Shown: piece by piece, positions 9,187-18,845 of the stretch | How positions within the stretch are numbered: the stretch's first letter is position 1 | How the letters are laid out: every line of letters starts with the position of its first letter | From: Antribacter soli | GTDB lineage: Bacteria > Actinomycetota > Actinomycetes > Actinomycetales > Cellulomonadaceae | DNA: 64,000 bases | Assembly (NCBI RefSeq): GCF_021568775.1 | Contig: NZ_JAKGSG010000025.1 | Span: 218,751 to 282,750, forward strand | Direction: 5' to 3' | Notes under the pieces: model-generated | Databases searched by the model: none | The model's input: only the letters and a program-made list of their open reading frames with translations | What the model was told of the DNA's origin: nothing | Made by a program: the position numbers and the translations under genes

Positions 9187-9896
9187 GCCGGCTCACCCTG
9201 TCCGGGATCACCGTCCGGTACGGCGGCGTGAAGCCGCTCGACGACGTCTCGCTGGCGTTCGAGTCAGGTGTCTGCGGGGTCATCGGCCCCAACGGCGCCG
9301 GCAAGACGACGACGTTCAACGTGCTGTCCGGCTTCGCGCTCCCGGTGGCCGGGTCGGTCGACCTCGACGGCGACGACCTGCTGGCGGTCCCGGCGCACCG
9401 CCGCGCGCGCTGGGGCCTGCGCCGCTCGTTCCAGCAGGAACAGGTCGTCCGCACCCTCACGGCGCGCGAGAACGTGCTGCTCGCCGCCGAGCACAGCGGC
9501 TCCCCCGCCGCCGACGCCGACCGCGCGCTCGACTACGTACGGCTCGCGCGGCCGCACCGGCTGGGCGCGGAGCTGACGATGTTCGAGCGGCGGCTGGTCG
9601 ACATCGCCTCCTGCGTCGTCGGGACGCCGCGCCTCGTGCTGCTGGACGAGCCCGCGGCCGGTCTCGACCCGGCGGAGTCCGAGCGGCTGCTCGGGCTGAT
9701 CACGCGCATCCCCGAGGAGGTGGGCGCACTGGTGCTGCTCGTGGACCACGACATGGACCTGGTGCGCGCGGCGTGCGGCACCGTGGCGGTGCTCGACTTC
9801 GGCCGCCGGATCGCGGCAGGCCCGACGCTCCAGGTGCTGAGCTCCCCCGAGGTGCGCAAGGCGTACCTCGGCATCGACGAGGAGGTGACGACGTGA
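9183..9896 (+). CDS. livG: ABC transporter ATP-binding protein (LivG-like)
   Basis: A 237-residue ATPase with Walker A GPNGAGKTTTF (about 36-46), a Walker B LVLLDEPAAGLDP and the H-loop VDHDMDLV. The family signature segment before Walker B is degenerate: where LivG usually has LSxGxxR, this protein reads MFERRLVDIAS. The length is slightly below the usual 250-260 for LivG because the loop around the signature is short. The start ATG overlaps the upstream stop (ATGA). It pairs with the LivF-like ATPase to power the importer. Confidence 0.9.
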   Translation: MSRLTLSGITVRYGGVKPLDDVSLAFESGVCGVIGPNGAGKTTTFNVLSGFALPVAGSVDLDGDDLLAVPAHRRARWGLRRSFQQEQVVRTLTARENVLLAAEHSGSPAADADRALDYVRLARPHRLGAELTMFERRLVDIASCVVGTPRLVLLDEPAAGLDPAESERLLGLITRIPEEVGALVLLVDHDMDLVRAACGTVAVLDFGRRIAAGPTLQVLSSPEVRKAYLGIDEEVTT

Positions 9897-10609
9897 CCGC
9901 CCTGGAGATCAGCGACCTGCGCATCCGCCGCGGCGGGATCGAGGTCGTGCACGGCATCGACCTGACGGTCAACGCGGGCGAGGTCACGGCGCTGCTCGGC
10001 GCGAACGGAGCGGGGAAGTCATCGACGGTGCTGGCCGTCGCCGGGATCCTGCGTGACACCAGCGGCTCGATCACGACCGACGGCACGACCATCCGTGGCC
10101 TCGCGCCGAACCGGGTGCGCCGCGCCGGCGTCGCGACGATGCAGGAGGGACACCGCGTGTTCGGCGACATCTCGGTCGCCGACAACCTCACCATCGCCTC
10201 CCTGCTGCTGCCGCGCCACGAACGCGCCGAGGCGGTCGACTCGATGCTCGACCTCTTCCCCGAGATCCACGGCTTCGCCGACCGGCCTGCGGGCTCGCTC
10301 TCCGGCGGTCAGCAGCAGATGCTCGCCCTCGCCACCGCGCTCGCCGCCCGGCCGAAGGTCCTGGTGATCGACGAGATGTCGCTCGGGCTGGCACCGCTGG
10401 TCGTCGCGCGCCTGGTGCCCGCGCTGCGGGCCGTCGCCGAACGAGGCGTCGGGGTGCTGCTCATCGAGCAGTTCACCAGTGTCGCCCTCGAGCTGGCGAC
10501 CAGCGTCACGGTGCTCGCCCAGGGCCTCGTCACGCTGCGTGCGCCGGCGAAGGAGCTGCTGGACCATCCGGAGAAGCTCACCGCGGCGTACCGCCTCACC
10601 GAGCACTGA
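9893..10609 (+). CDS. livF: ABC transporter ATP-binding protein (LivF-like)
   Basis: A 238-residue ATPase starting with GTG in a GTGA overlap with the preceding ATPase. It shows Walker A GANGAGKSSTV, the LivF-type ATMQEGHRVFGDISVADNL segment, a canonical signature LSGGQQQMLALATAL and Walker B VLVIDEMSLGLAP. This partner has the intact ABC signature that the LivG-like subunit lacks, so one composite ATP site may be the active one. The next gene starts 54 nt downstream with its own strong ribosome site. Confidence 0.93.
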   Translation: MTALEISDLRIRRGGIEVVHGIDLTVNAGEVTALLGANGAGKSSTVLAVAGILRDTSGSITTDGTTIRGLAPNRVRRAGVATMQEGHRVFGDISVADNLTIASLLLPRHERAEAVDSMLDLFPEIHGFADRPAGSLSGGQQQMLALATALAARPKVLVIDEMSLGLAPLVVARLVPALRAVAERGVGVLLIEQFTSVALELATSVTVLAQGLVTLRAPAKELLDHPEKLTAAYRLTEH

Positions 10610-10663
10610 ACGAGCAATGACCACGGCGGCGCACCCGTCGCCCGGAAGGAGAAGGAGACAGCC

Positions 10664-12160
10664 ATGGCTGATTACGACGTCGTAGTCGTCGGGGCAGGGA
10701 CCGCGGGGAGCGTCGTCGCCCGGCGCCTGGCCGACGCCGGCCGCAGGGTCGCGATCCTCGAGGCGGGCGGGTCCAACCGCGACGACATGATCCAGGACGT
10801 GGGCCGGCTCAACCAGCTATGGCACAGCGAGCGTGACTGGGGCTACCACACGGTGCCCCAGCCGCACGCCGCCGGTCGCCGGATCCACCTGCCGCGCGGG
10901 CGCGTGCTCGGGGGTTCCCACTCCCTCAACGCCGCGATCTGGGTGCGCTGCGCCCCTGAGGACTTCGACGGCTGGGCGGCCGACGGCTGCCCCGGCTGGT
11001 CATGGGCGGACGTCGAGCCGGTGTACCGGCGGATCGAGCAGTGGCACGGTGCCGCCGACGCACGCCGCGGCACCGACGGGCTGCTGCCGGTCGCGCCCAA
11101 CGAGCCGCTCCACCCGGTGCAGCAGGCGATCATCGACGCGGCCGTGCAGGCGGGCCTCCCCCTCAACCGGGACTACAACGTGGACGAGCTCGGAGGCGTC
11201 TCGGTCCAGCAGGTGACCGTCGCCGACGGCGACCGCGTCACGACGTGGGACGCCTACGCGCAGCCCGCCGTCGACGAGGGCCGCCTCACCGTGCTCACCG
11301 GTGTCGTGGTGCACCGGGTCCGGATCGAGGGCGGCCGGGCGACGGGGGTCGAGCTGGCAGACGGCCGCGTGATCACCGCCGATCAGGTCGTGCTCTCGGC
11401 GGGTGCCGAGGGCAGCGCCGAGACGCTGCTGCGCAGCGGGGTGGGCCCGGCGCAGCACCTCACCGCCCTCGGCATCGACGTCGTCGCGGATCTGCCGGTC
11501 GGCGAGAACCTGCACGACCACTACCTCGTCCCCGTGATCTTCGCGACCGACCGCGAGGTGGATCCTCCGACCCCGCACCGCAGCGTGACGCAGACGCACT
11601 GGTTCTGGCGCTCCGATCCGTCGCTGCCCGTCCCCGACACGCAGCCGATCAACTTCGCCGTGCCGATGCTCGAGCCGGACATGGAGCCGATCCCGTGGGG
11701 CTTCTCGCTCATGGCGGGCATCGTCACCACGCGATCGCGGGGCACGCTGCGCCTGGCCAGCGCCGACCCGGCGGACGGCATCCTCATCGACCCGCACGTC
11801 ATGGAGGACGAGCGCGACGTCTCCTCGATGCTCGCTTCGGTCAAGCAGTGCCTCGAGGTCGGGGCGCAGGAGGCGCTCGCCTCGGACTGGAAGGCGCGAC
11901 CGCACTACCCGTCGAACGACCTGAGCGACGACGCTCTCGTGGAGTACATCCGCCGGCGCGTGATCACCTACCACCACCAGGTGGGCACGTGCCGCATGGG
12001 CTCGGACGAGCGCTCCGTCGTCGACCCCACGCTGCGGGTGCGCGGGATCGAGGGCCTCATGGTGGCGGACGCGTCGGTCATGCCGACGATCACCACGGGC
12101 AACACCAACGCGCCGAGCGCAATGATCGGTGAGAAGGCGGCGGACCACCTGCTTGCCTGA
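10664..12160 (+). CDS. GMC-family FAD oxidoreductase (choline dehydrogenase-like)
   Basis: A 498-residue flavoprotein that oxidises a primary or secondary alcohol. Visible: the N-terminal FAD-binding VVVGAGTAGSVVARRLADAG, the GMC signature GRVLGGSHSLNAAIWVR, and the C-terminal catalytic region with HHQVGTCRMG and VMPTITTGNTNAPSAMI, where the His of YHHQ and the Asn of GNTN are the expected proton-handling residues. No signal peptide, so cytoplasmic. ATG 10664 follows AAGGAG. It is the last gene of the Liv-type run and together with the aldehyde dehydrogenase at 1674 could form a two-step alcohol-to-acid route; choline is one possibility but the transporter class is not the usual choline importer. 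Confidence 0.92.
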   Translation: MADYDVVVVGAGTAGSVVARRLADAGRRVAILEAGGSNRDDMIQDVGRLNQLWHSERDWGYHTVPQPHAAGRRIHLPRGRVLGGSHSLNAAIWVRCAPEDFDGWAADGCPGWSWADVEPVYRRIEQWHGAADARRGTDGLLPVAPNEPLHPVQQAIIDAAVQAGLPLNRDYNVDELGGVSVQQVTVADGDRVTTWDAYAQPAVDEGRLTVLTGVVVHRVRIEGGRATGVELADGRVITADQVVLSAGAEGSAETLLRSGVGPAQHLTALGIDVVADLPVGENLHDHYLVPVIFATDREVDPPTPHRSVTQTHWFWRSDPSLPVPDTQPINFAVPMLEPDMEPIPWGFSLMAGIVTTRSRGTLRLASADPADGILIDPHVMEDERDVSSMLASVKQCLEVGAQEALASDWKARPHYPSNDLSDDALVEYIRRRVITYHHQVGTCRMGSDERSVVDPTLRVRGIEGLMVADASVMPTITTGNTNAPSAMIGEKAADHLLA

Positions 12161-12468
12161 GCAGCCTGGTTTCAACAATCACGTCCGTGGCCGGCGCCGA
12201 CGCCGTCGGGCGGAGCCACCCGGGCAGGAGTACCCGCACCTGGTCCCGGATCTCCTGCCGCCGTCCTGCGAGGTGGTGCGCCCGTCGCTCTGCAGGACGG
12301 CGGCGATCGCTTCCTCGGTCTGCACGGTCAGGGTGGTGCCGTCGTGGAGGGGCAGATCTCCCCATGGCCGCCCGAGCCGGATCCCGCTATGTTCACCTCT
12401 GCCGGATGACCGGCCCCAAGGCTGACCGGGTCCACCGGTACGCGGACGACCGGCGGAGCGGGGGACCA
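12161..12468. other. Intergenic stretch, no supported gene
   Basis: The 308 bp between the GMC gene and the WXG-like gene hold no convincing gene. On the reverse strand a short run (GDLPLHDGTTLTVQTEEAIA, around 12305-12360) looks protein-like but has no start, no ribosome site and no family I recognise; it may be a gene trace. The last 60 bp must contain the signals for the downstream gene, whose start lacks a clear ribosome site. Confidence 0.4.
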
Positions 12469-13989
12469 ATGGGTGAGGTATGGGGCGCCGACATCGCCCA
12501 GCTGCGCACCCTCGCGGCCACCATTCGAGAGAAGACGCAGACCCTCGAGGCCGCGCGCGCTCAGGTGGACTCACTGATCGACGGCCTGGACTGGTTCGGC
12601 CCGAACGCCGAAGAGTTCTACGCGGAGTGGTCGGGCATGCACCGCGGGAACATGTCTGCGGCCATCGACACTCTCACGCAGGCCGGCGACGCGCTGGACC
12701 GGAACGCCGACAGCCAGGAGCAGACGAGCGAGGACGCCGGGATCGCCGGGGCGGGCACCAGCGGCCCCATCTCCGACACCGCGCCGGGCGGACCCGGGGC
12801 CGGCGTCCCCACGACTCCCCAGACGCCTGCGCTCACCCCCGAGGAGTACACGGACCTCTCGAACGCGGAGCGCGAGGCCTGGCTGAAGACCGCCTCCGAC
12901 GAGGAGATCGCCGCCCTCCTGGCCGCGATGGAGGCTCAGGGCCTGTACCCGGGACCGGACGCCCGCCTGGTCGCCAACGCGCACTGGACCCGGCAGGCGG
13001 CCCAGGACGCCGGCATCGACTACCTCGAGTGGGACCCGAGCCTCGGGGCCGAGGCGAACCGCGAGAACATCGAGGCCGTCTACGAGTACTACGCGCAGCT
13101 GTATCTCGAGAACCCCGACCTGCATTGGGCCGGGATGGCCGCGATGATCGGGCCGTCGTTCGCCGCAGGCTTCCTCGACCTGGCCCTGATGCGCGATGTC
13201 GCGCAGGGCTTCGAGGTCGCGGGCGAGGTGGTCCAGCACCTCCCCGGCGGCCTCCCCCAGGGCGTCCTGATCGAGCAGGTCGCCGGGATGACCGACGACG
13301 AGCTGCGCTTCTACGAGACCACCTTCCTGTCGATGCAGCAGGAGATCTTCCGCGACCAGGCCTCGATGCACGCCGCCTACGAGCACGGCGGCATGGCAGA
13401 GATCGACCGGATGTACGAGTCCGGTGCGATCGACGAGGCGGCGTACGACGCCTGGGCGGACATCGCGTCCGGCGATCCCGAGCGCGTCCAAGAGGGCAAC
13501 GTCGAGATGCTGCGCCGCGAGCAGCAGGACATCATCGCGGACGACTACGGGGACATGCGGAACCACCCGGTCACGGGTGAGGCGATGACCTACATGATGA
13601 CGGTGGTCGGTGAGGCGTCGATCCCCGGTGCGGGGACGTTCGGCGAGTACAACCCGCTGAGCGTGACCGTGGAGACGCCCGGGCCCGAGAGCGTGGACAT
13701 CCCGTTCACCGGCCTGTCCGTCGACAACCCCGTCCAGGGGTCGGTCACCATCGACACCCCGCTGCCGGACGGGAACATCGCGGACACCGGGCAGCGCTGG
13801 GACTACATCAAGGCCGACACGCTCCCCGCGTACCAGGACCTGCTCGCGAACGACCCGGGTCGTGTCCAGGAGATCCTGCAGACCGACGTGTCCGACCGCA
13901 TCGAGGAGTACCGCCTGACCAACCCGGACCGGCTCGGCCGCATCGCGGACGACCTCGCGACGAACTGGGACGTGGATGTCGACCAGTGA
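12469..13989 (+). CDS. WXG100-like N-terminal domain protein, putative type VII secretion substrate
   Basis: A 506-residue protein. Residues 1-95 form two helices around a DWFGPNAEEF turn, the W-x-G arrangement of WXG100/ESAT-6-like domains. Then comes a Pro/Gly/Thr linker (about 100-125) and a large domain of about 380 residues with YYAQLYLENPDLHWAGMAAM and HGGMAEIDRMYESGAIDEAA, which I cannot assign to a known toxin or enzyme. The C-terminal part (about 385-506) is acidic and alternates strands and helices. There is no classical signal peptide, consistent with type VII export. The ATG is chosen because translation from it gives the WXG domain at the very N-terminus. It is followed after 28 nt by a lipoprotein gene, possibly its partner or immunity factor. 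Confidence 0.7.
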   Translation: MGEVWGADIAQLRTLAATIREKTQTLEAARAQVDSLIDGLDWFGPNAEEFYAEWSGMHRGNMSAAIDTLTQAGDALDRNADSQEQTSEDAGIAGAGTSGPISDTAPGGPGAGVPTTPQTPALTPEEYTDLSNAEREAWLKTASDEEIAALLAAMEAQGLYPGPDARLVANAHWTRQAAQDAGIDYLEWDPSLGAEANRENIEAVYEYYAQLYLENPDLHWAGMAAMIGPSFAAGFLDLALMRDVAQGFEVAGEVVQHLPGGLPQGVLIEQVAGMTDDELRFYETTFLSMQQEIFRDQASMHAAYEHGGMAEIDRMYESGAIDEAAYDAWADIASGDPERVQEGNVEMLRREQQDIIADDYGDMRNHPVTGEAMTYMMTVVGEASIPGAGTFGEYNPLSVTVETPGPESVDIPFTGLSVDNPVQGSVTIDTPLPDGNIADTGQRWDYIKADTLPAYQDLLANDPGRVQEILQTDVSDRIEEYRLTNPDRLGRIADDLATNWDVDVDQ

Positions 13990-14017
13990 CCTCCCAGCGA
14001 CGTGACAAGGTGGACCG

Positions 14018-14623
14018 ATGGCAGTACGACAGGTGATCCTCGCGGCGTGCGCGATCTTCGCCCTCACGGTGGCGGCCGGCTGCACCGTCCACGTCGGCGG
14101 CGACCAGGACGACGACGGCAACGACGGCACCCAGGTATTCGGAGAGGCGAACAGCATGCAGTGGGACCTGACACGACCGCTCGAGGCGGAGGCCCTGGGA
14201 CTCCCGGCGGACGACATGGTGATCGTCGCCGTGCCCGAGGACGCCACCGTCAGCCTCACGCTCCCCAGCGGCACGTGGTCCGGGCGCACCGAGGAGATGA
14301 CGGTGACCACCCGGCACGGCTACGTGGACTCGGTCGACCTGTTCTGGACCGAGGCGGGCGGGCAGGCTGCCGCCGACCGGATGGTGGCGGACGCAGCGCT
14401 CCTCGGCGTCGACGCCGCTCAGGTCGCCGAATGGGCCGAGACCGCACGGTGGGCCGAGACCGCCGACGTCAACGAGACCCGCGCGAAGGACAACTACAAC
14501 GGCTCGACCGGTGAGGTGTCCACTGCGATCAAGCCCAGCATGGCTGTGGGCGAGGGCGCGGGGACACCGGTTCGGCTCTGGTACAAGTTCTACGTCCGCG
14601 ACGTGGTCGAGACGGCGGGCTGA
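14018..14623 (+). CDS. Lipoprotein of unknown function
   Basis: A 201-residue protein with a lipoprotein signal peptide (lipobox VAAGC, Cys22) followed by a short Asp/Gly-rich tether (GGDQDDDGNDG). The mature domain has no family I recognise; a helical stretch repeats Ala-Glu-Trp-Ala-Glu-Thr-Ala (about 148-157). It lies 28 nt behind the WXG-like gene and in the same direction, so the two are probably co-expressed; an immunity or docking role for the WXG-like protein is an inference from position only. It ends 8 nt from a convergent membrane-protein gene. Confidence 0.75.
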   Translation: MAVRQVILAACAIFALTVAAGCTVHVGGDQDDDGNDGTQVFGEANSMQWDLTRPLEAEALGLPADDMVIVAVPEDATVSLTLPSGTWSGRTEEMTVTTRHGYVDSVDLFWTEAGGQAAADRMVADAALLGVDAAQVAEWAETARWAETADVNETRAKDNYNGSTGEVSTAIKPSMAVGEGAGTPVRLWYKFYVRDVVETAG

Positions 14624-14631
14624 GCAGGGTC

Positions 14632-15138
14632 TCAGGCGACGACGGCGGCCGCCATGAGCGCCACCGATCCCGCCCCCGCCAGGACGGCCACCCGGTCCTT
14701 CGTCCGTTGTCCGGCACCCGCGGCGACCACGCAGCTGGCGACGACGAACACCGCCGCCCCGCCGAGCCCGAGCACGAGGAGGGGGTCCGCGCCGGCGCCG
14801 TGACGGTGGCCCGACGACGCCGCGCCCGGCCCCGCCATGGCCGCGGTGAGCGCCGCCATCGCGAGCAGGCAGCCCACGTGCAGCAGGTGCCGACCGTGGT
14901 CCTCGCCGCCGTCGGACGGTCCGTGCCGCCGCGTCCCGGCCAGGGCGACCGCGGCGGCGAGCAGCACCGCGACCCAGACGAGGTCCGGCACCCCGCCGGG
15001 CACGAGCGCGATGTCCGCCATCGCGACGAGCATGACCAGCCCGGTCGCGACGGCCGCGCGCCCACCCCGCCCCCGGGCCGGGGTGCACGCGACCGCGAGC
15101 ACCGCCGGCCCGAGGGCGAGGGCGTGGAGCACGTACAC
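14632..15138 (-). CDS. Small polytopic membrane protein (DUF5134-like)
   Basis: A 168-residue protein with five hydrophobic segments and a His-rich loop (SSGHRHGAG, about 115-123). Size and layout recall actinobacterial DUF5134 membrane proteins, but I am not certain of the family. It starts with GTG two bases after the stop of the copper amine oxidase gene, so it is almost certainly translated from the same message. The His-rich loop and the position behind a copper enzyme make a role in copper handling thinkable, which is inference. Confidence 0.65.
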   Translation of the reverse strand: MYVLHALALGPAVLAVACTPARGRGGRAAVATGLVMLVAMADIALVPGGVPDLVWVAVLLAAAVALAGTRRHGPSDGGEDHGRHLLHVGCLLAMAALTAAMAGPGAASSGHRHGAGADPLLVLGLGGAAVFVVASCVVAAGAGQRTKDRVAVLAGAGSVALMAAAVVA

Positions 15139-15140
15139 GC

Positions 15141-17198
15141 TCAGGCCCCGTGGTGCGGGCAGGGCCCGTCGCCGTGCGCGCCGCCGCAGCACGGGGTCGA
15201 CGACGCCGACGTCGGCGCGCAGTGCGCCGACGTCGAGGCGGGCACGTCCAGCGTGGGGTTGCGGTCGAAGAAGCCGTACGGCGTGAGCTTGAAGCCGGTG
15301 TGGTCCACGGGCATGACCGGCCAGTCCTCGGGCCGCGGGAAGTGCGTGAGCCCGAAGGTGTGCCACAGGACGACGTCCTGCCCGTCCAGCGGCCGGTCCT
15401 TGGCCTGCCACTGCGGCAGTCCCCCGCCCCCCGCGTGCTGGTTCACGTACGTGCCGGCCGCGTACCGCTCGTCGTCGGCGAACCGCGTCACCCAGACGTG
15501 CTGGGTGGCGAACGCGGCGCGCGACGCGATCGAGGAGTCGTCGGCGGCCAGCAGCGTCGGGGCGTCCTGCGCGTGCAGCACGTACGCCGTCGGGCGCCCG
15601 AGCCGGTTGGTGCGCTCGGTGGAGCTGATGTGCCAGGTGCGGCCCACCGACCCGTCGGCGCGGCGGGCGGCCCCGGCCTCCGAGGTCAGCCGCGTGCGCC
15701 TGGCGGTGAACGCGTTGCCGAACGGGTTTCCCTCCCCCACCGGGACGCGCACCGCATCGACCTCGTCGACGGCGTTGGCGGTGCCGTCCACGTCCAGGTC
15801 GAGCCGGGCCGAGAACAGGTGCTGGTGGTAGGGGGCGCCCAGGCCCGGAGCCACCTCGGACGCATAGGGGTACGGCTCGCCGTCTGGCCCCGGCCCGGGG
15901 TAGGCCGAGGAGAACAGGAAGCCGGTGAGCTTGGCCTCGCACTCGATCGTGCCGTCCAGGTACAGGTACCAGTAGAAGCCGTAGTCGTAGTTGCCCACGG
16001 TGGTGAAGAACGAGACGACCATGCGGCGCTGACGCCGCGTCTCGTTGACACCGGTGAAGATGTCCGAGTGCTTCCACAGCACCCCGTAGTCCTCCTCGTG
16101 CAGGCAGATCCCGTTCTTGACCACGCGGGGGCGGCCGTGCTCGTCGGCGAGGACGGCGTCGAGGTAGTGGATCTCGCCCAGGCAGTCGCAGCCGAGCTCG
16201 AGCGAGTTCACGTACCGGCCGAACAGGTACTCGCCGGTGTCGAAGTAGTTCTGCCAGAACCGGGTCGGGGACGGGTCGGCGTAGGGCACGACCATCTCGG
16301 AGATGGACGCCCGGTAGGCCACCGAGCGCTGCTCGCCCGCGTCGTCGACCGAGATGCGGTGCAGCACCAGGCCCTCTCGCGCGTCGAACGAGACGCGTAC
16401 CTGCCAGCTCTCCCAGGTCACCAGGCCGTCGTCGGTCACCTGGAAGGAGGGGCCTTGCGGCTGCGTGATCTCGATGGGCCTGAGCGTGGTGCGGGGCGTG
16501 CCCGCGAGGTCGGGCCGGGTGTAGTTGCCGTGCTCGGCGGGCACGGGCAGGGTCGTGTGGTCGATGACGCGTGTGACCTCGCGCGTGGTGAGGTTCACGT
16601 ACGCGACCAGGCCGTCGACGGGGTGCGCCCACGGGTGGTCGGCCTCGTGGTCCATGCGGAACCCGAAGACGCGGGCCATGCGCTTGCCCGCCTCGTCCTC
16701 GAAGCCGAAGACGCCGGCCGACAGCGGCACGGTCACCACCGCGGCGGGGTCCAGGCCGCGCCTGGCCAGAGCGTCCAGCCACTCCGGTGACGCGGCGACG
16801 ATCTCGGGGACGATCTCGAACTCCAGGTCGAGGATGGGAAGCTGGCCCACCTCGGCGGTGTCGAGCACCTCCTGGGACACCAGGGAGCCGGCGGTCACGT
16901 CCACGACCGTGTCGTGCTGGACCCCGGTGGCAAGGTCCAGCAGCTGGACCCGGACCTGCCGGGGCGGCGCGCCGCCCGTGCCGGCCTCCCAGGCCAGGAC
17001 GGCCGCCTTCGGCGCCTCGAGCAGCCCGACGTAGACGAAGCGCGTGGTCTCGCCCACCAGGCCGGCCGAGCCGACGACGGCGGCAGCGGCCGTGATCTCG
17101 CCGGCGGTCAGCGTGGCGAGCGGATGCCTCGTGGTGGGGTCTGCGGTGGGTTCGATGGCCGGGGTCGTGCCCGGCGCGACGGAGTGCGTGGCGGTCAT
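15141..17198 (-). CDS. Copper-containing primary amine oxidase (topaquinone type)
   Basis: A 685-residue copper amine oxidase, which converts primary amines such as tyramine or phenylethylamine to aldehyde, ammonia and hydrogen peroxide. The motif N-Y-D-Y at 403-406 (in TVGNYDYGFYW) marks Tyr404 as the precursor of the self-made topaquinone cofactor. Copper-ligand histidines occur downstream as expected (APYHQHLFSARLD). No signal peptide is seen, as in Arthrobacter enzymes. The C-terminal 20 residues end in a His/Cys-containing tail (GGAHGDGPCPHHGA). The operon is APC permease, oxidase, membrane protein, all on the reverse strand with short gaps: import of an amine followed by oxidation. Confidence 0.95.
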   Translation of the reverse strand: MTATHSVAPGTTPAIEPTADPTTRHPLATLTAGEITAAAAVVGSAGLVGETTRFVYVGLLEAPKAAVLAWEAGTGGAPPRQVRVQLLDLATGVQHDTVVDVTAGSLVSQEVLDTAEVGQLPILDLEFEIVPEIVAASPEWLDALARRGLDPAAVVTVPLSAGVFGFEDEAGKRMARVFGFRMDHEADHPWAHPVDGLVAYVNLTTREVTRVIDHTTLPVPAEHGNYTRPDLAGTPRTTLRPIEITQPQGPSFQVTDDGLVTWESWQVRVSFDAREGLVLHRISVDDAGEQRSVAYRASISEMVVPYADPSPTRFWQNYFDTGEYLFGRYVNSLELGCDCLGEIHYLDAVLADEHGRPRVVKNGICLHEEDYGVLWKHSDIFTGVNETRRQRRMVVSFFTTVGNYDYGFYWYLYLDGTIECEAKLTGFLFSSAYPGPGPDGEPYPYASEVAPGLGAPYHQHLFSARLDLDVDGTANAVDEVDAVRVPVGEGNPFGNAFTARRTRLTSEAGAARRADGSVGRTWHISSTERTNRLGRPTAYVLHAQDAPTLLAADDSSIASRAAFATQHVWVTRFADDERYAAGTYVNQHAGGGGLPQWQAKDRPLDGQDVVLWHTFGLTHFPRPEDWPVMPVDHTGFKLTPYGFFDRNPTLDVPASTSAHCAPTSASSTPCCGGAHGDGPCPHHGA

Positions 17199-17224
17199 CG
17201 TGTTTCTCCTCTCGAGGGTCGGCG

Positions 17225-18724
17225 TCAGCCGATGGCCTCGGTGATGCGGGCGTAGGTCTCGGGGCTGCGACGGCGCAGGACGACCGCCTGCACCCAGCCG
17301 GCGGCGGGGCAGAGCACGATCAGGGCGAGCAGCACCGCGCTGGTCGCGCCGAACTGCTGGTTCCCGGCGGCGTCGACGTCGCCCACCAGGAGCGGGAAGT
17401 TCGCGACGATGGCGACCGCCGCACCAGCCAGGCCGACCAGGCCGAGCGCGGGGGCGACGACCGTGTTCCAGACCCGCGCGTCCTGCCGGGTGCGGCGGAA
17501 CCAGACGATGACCGCCAGGCTGGTGACCGCCATCAGGATCGCGATGGCGAGCGTGGCGACGCCGGCGAACCAGGTGAAGACCTCGAGCACCGGGTCGAGC
17601 CCCGCCAGCGCGAACACGAGCACCAGCAGGACGGTGGTGGCCGACTGCACGAGCGACGACCAGTGCGGGGACAGGTGCCGGGCGTGCACCGCGCCGACGG
17701 CGCCGGGCAGCAGGCCGGCGTTCGCCATCGTGTGCTGGTAGCGCGTGATGACGTTGTGGAAGCTGAGCACGCAGGCGAACATGCTCGTGATCAGCAGGAC
17801 GTTGACGATCACCTCACCGGCCGTGCCGAGGTACTTGGCCGTGGTCGTCAGGATCATCGCGCCGGGGTCCGCGGCGGCGACGTCGACGGCGTGGTCGGGA
17901 CCCCACGCCATCACCAGGCCCCATGAGGCCAGGGTGTAGAAGATGGTGATCCCGATGACGGCGGCGTAGGTGGCGCGCGGGATGGTGCGAGCCGGGTCCC
18001 GCGCCTCGTCGCGGAAGACCGCCGTCGCCTCGAAGCCGATGAAGGCGGCGATGGCGAACGTCAGCCCGATGGCCGGGGACCCGGAGAAGACGTTGGCCGG
18101 CTCGAACGGTTCCAGCGACAGCCCCTGGTCGCCGCCCGTGAGCACGACGCCGGCCACGACCGCCAGCACGATGCCGATCTCGCCGACGAGCAGGACGCCC
18201 AGGACCTTCGACGACAGGTCGATGTGCCGGTAGCCGAGCACGCCCACCAGCGCGGCGACCGCCAGGGCCCACAGCCACCAGGGCAGCTCCGCCACGCCGA
18301 GCTGCGCGAAGGTGACCGACAGGATGTAGCCGAGGTATCCGTACACCGCGACCTGGACTGTCGTGTAGGTCAGCAGCGCCAGGTATGCGGCGCCGAGGCC
18401 GGCGCGCCGGCCCAGGCCGTGGCCGACGAACGTGAAGAACGCGCCGGGCCGCGGGACCACGCGGGTCATCGCCGCCAGGCCCACCGAGAACAGCAGCAGG
18501 ATGACACCCGAGGCGACGTACAGGGCGGGGAAGCCGACGCCGTTGCCGAGCAGGATGCCGAGCGGGGCGGCGCCGCCGACGACGGTCAGCGGCGACGCGG
18601 CGGCGACCACCATGAAGACGATCGCGACGGGCCCGAGCTTGCCGGTGAGCGCGCGGACGGCGGGGGCTGCGGGGGCTGGGCCCGCGTCGAACGGCGACGA
18701 GCCGGTCCGGATCGGAGCGGACAT
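17225..18724 (-). CDS. APC-superfamily amino acid/amine permease
   Basis: A 499-residue transporter with twelve hydrophobic segments. TM1 holds the APC substrate-binding break (VVAAASPLTVVGGAAPLGIL) and TM6 the FIGFEATAVFRDEARDP motif typical of amino acid-polyamine-organocation permeases. ATG 18724 is used because GGAGG stands 4 nt upstream; the open frame extends further 5' without a better start. It precedes the copper amine oxidase by 26 nt, so it probably imports the amine that the oxidase degrades. A second, distinct APC permease is divergent across a 248-bp promoter region. Confidence 0.92.
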   Translation of the reverse strand: MSAPIRTGSSPFDAGPAPAAPAVRALTGKLGPVAIVFMVVAAASPLTVVGGAAPLGILLGNGVGFPALYVASGVILLLFSVGLAAMTRVVPRPGAFFTFVGHGLGRRAGLGAAYLALLTYTTVQVAVYGYLGYILSVTFAQLGVAELPWWLWALAVAALVGVLGYRHIDLSSKVLGVLLVGEIGIVLAVVAGVVLTGGDQGLSLEPFEPANVFSGSPAIGLTFAIAAFIGFEATAVFRDEARDPARTIPRATYAAVIGITIFYTLASWGLVMAWGPDHAVDVAAADPGAMILTTTAKYLGTAGEVIVNVLLITSMFACVLSFHNVITRYQHTMANAGLLPGAVGAVHARHLSPHWSSLVQSATTVLLVLVFALAGLDPVLEVFTWFAGVATLAIAILMAVTSLAVIVWFRRTRQDARVWNTVVAPALGLVGLAGAAVAIVANFPLLVGDVDAAGNQQFGATSAVLLALIVLCPAAGWVQAVVLRRRSPETYARITEAIG

Positions 18725-18845
18725 TGGACCTCCAGGGCGTGACAGGACGGGGAGCGTGACGTCCACCAGAGTCCGAGGCAGCCGTTGCTCCGGGGTCTCC
18801 GCGTCGTAAACCTTCGTCGGAGGCCGCCGAGACGTCGGCCGAGCC

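Noticed and set aside
14632-16782. Long reverse frame through the amine oxidase gene
   Set aside because: Only the last 168 codons, after the amine oxidase stop, look like protein; the rest is a shadow frame.
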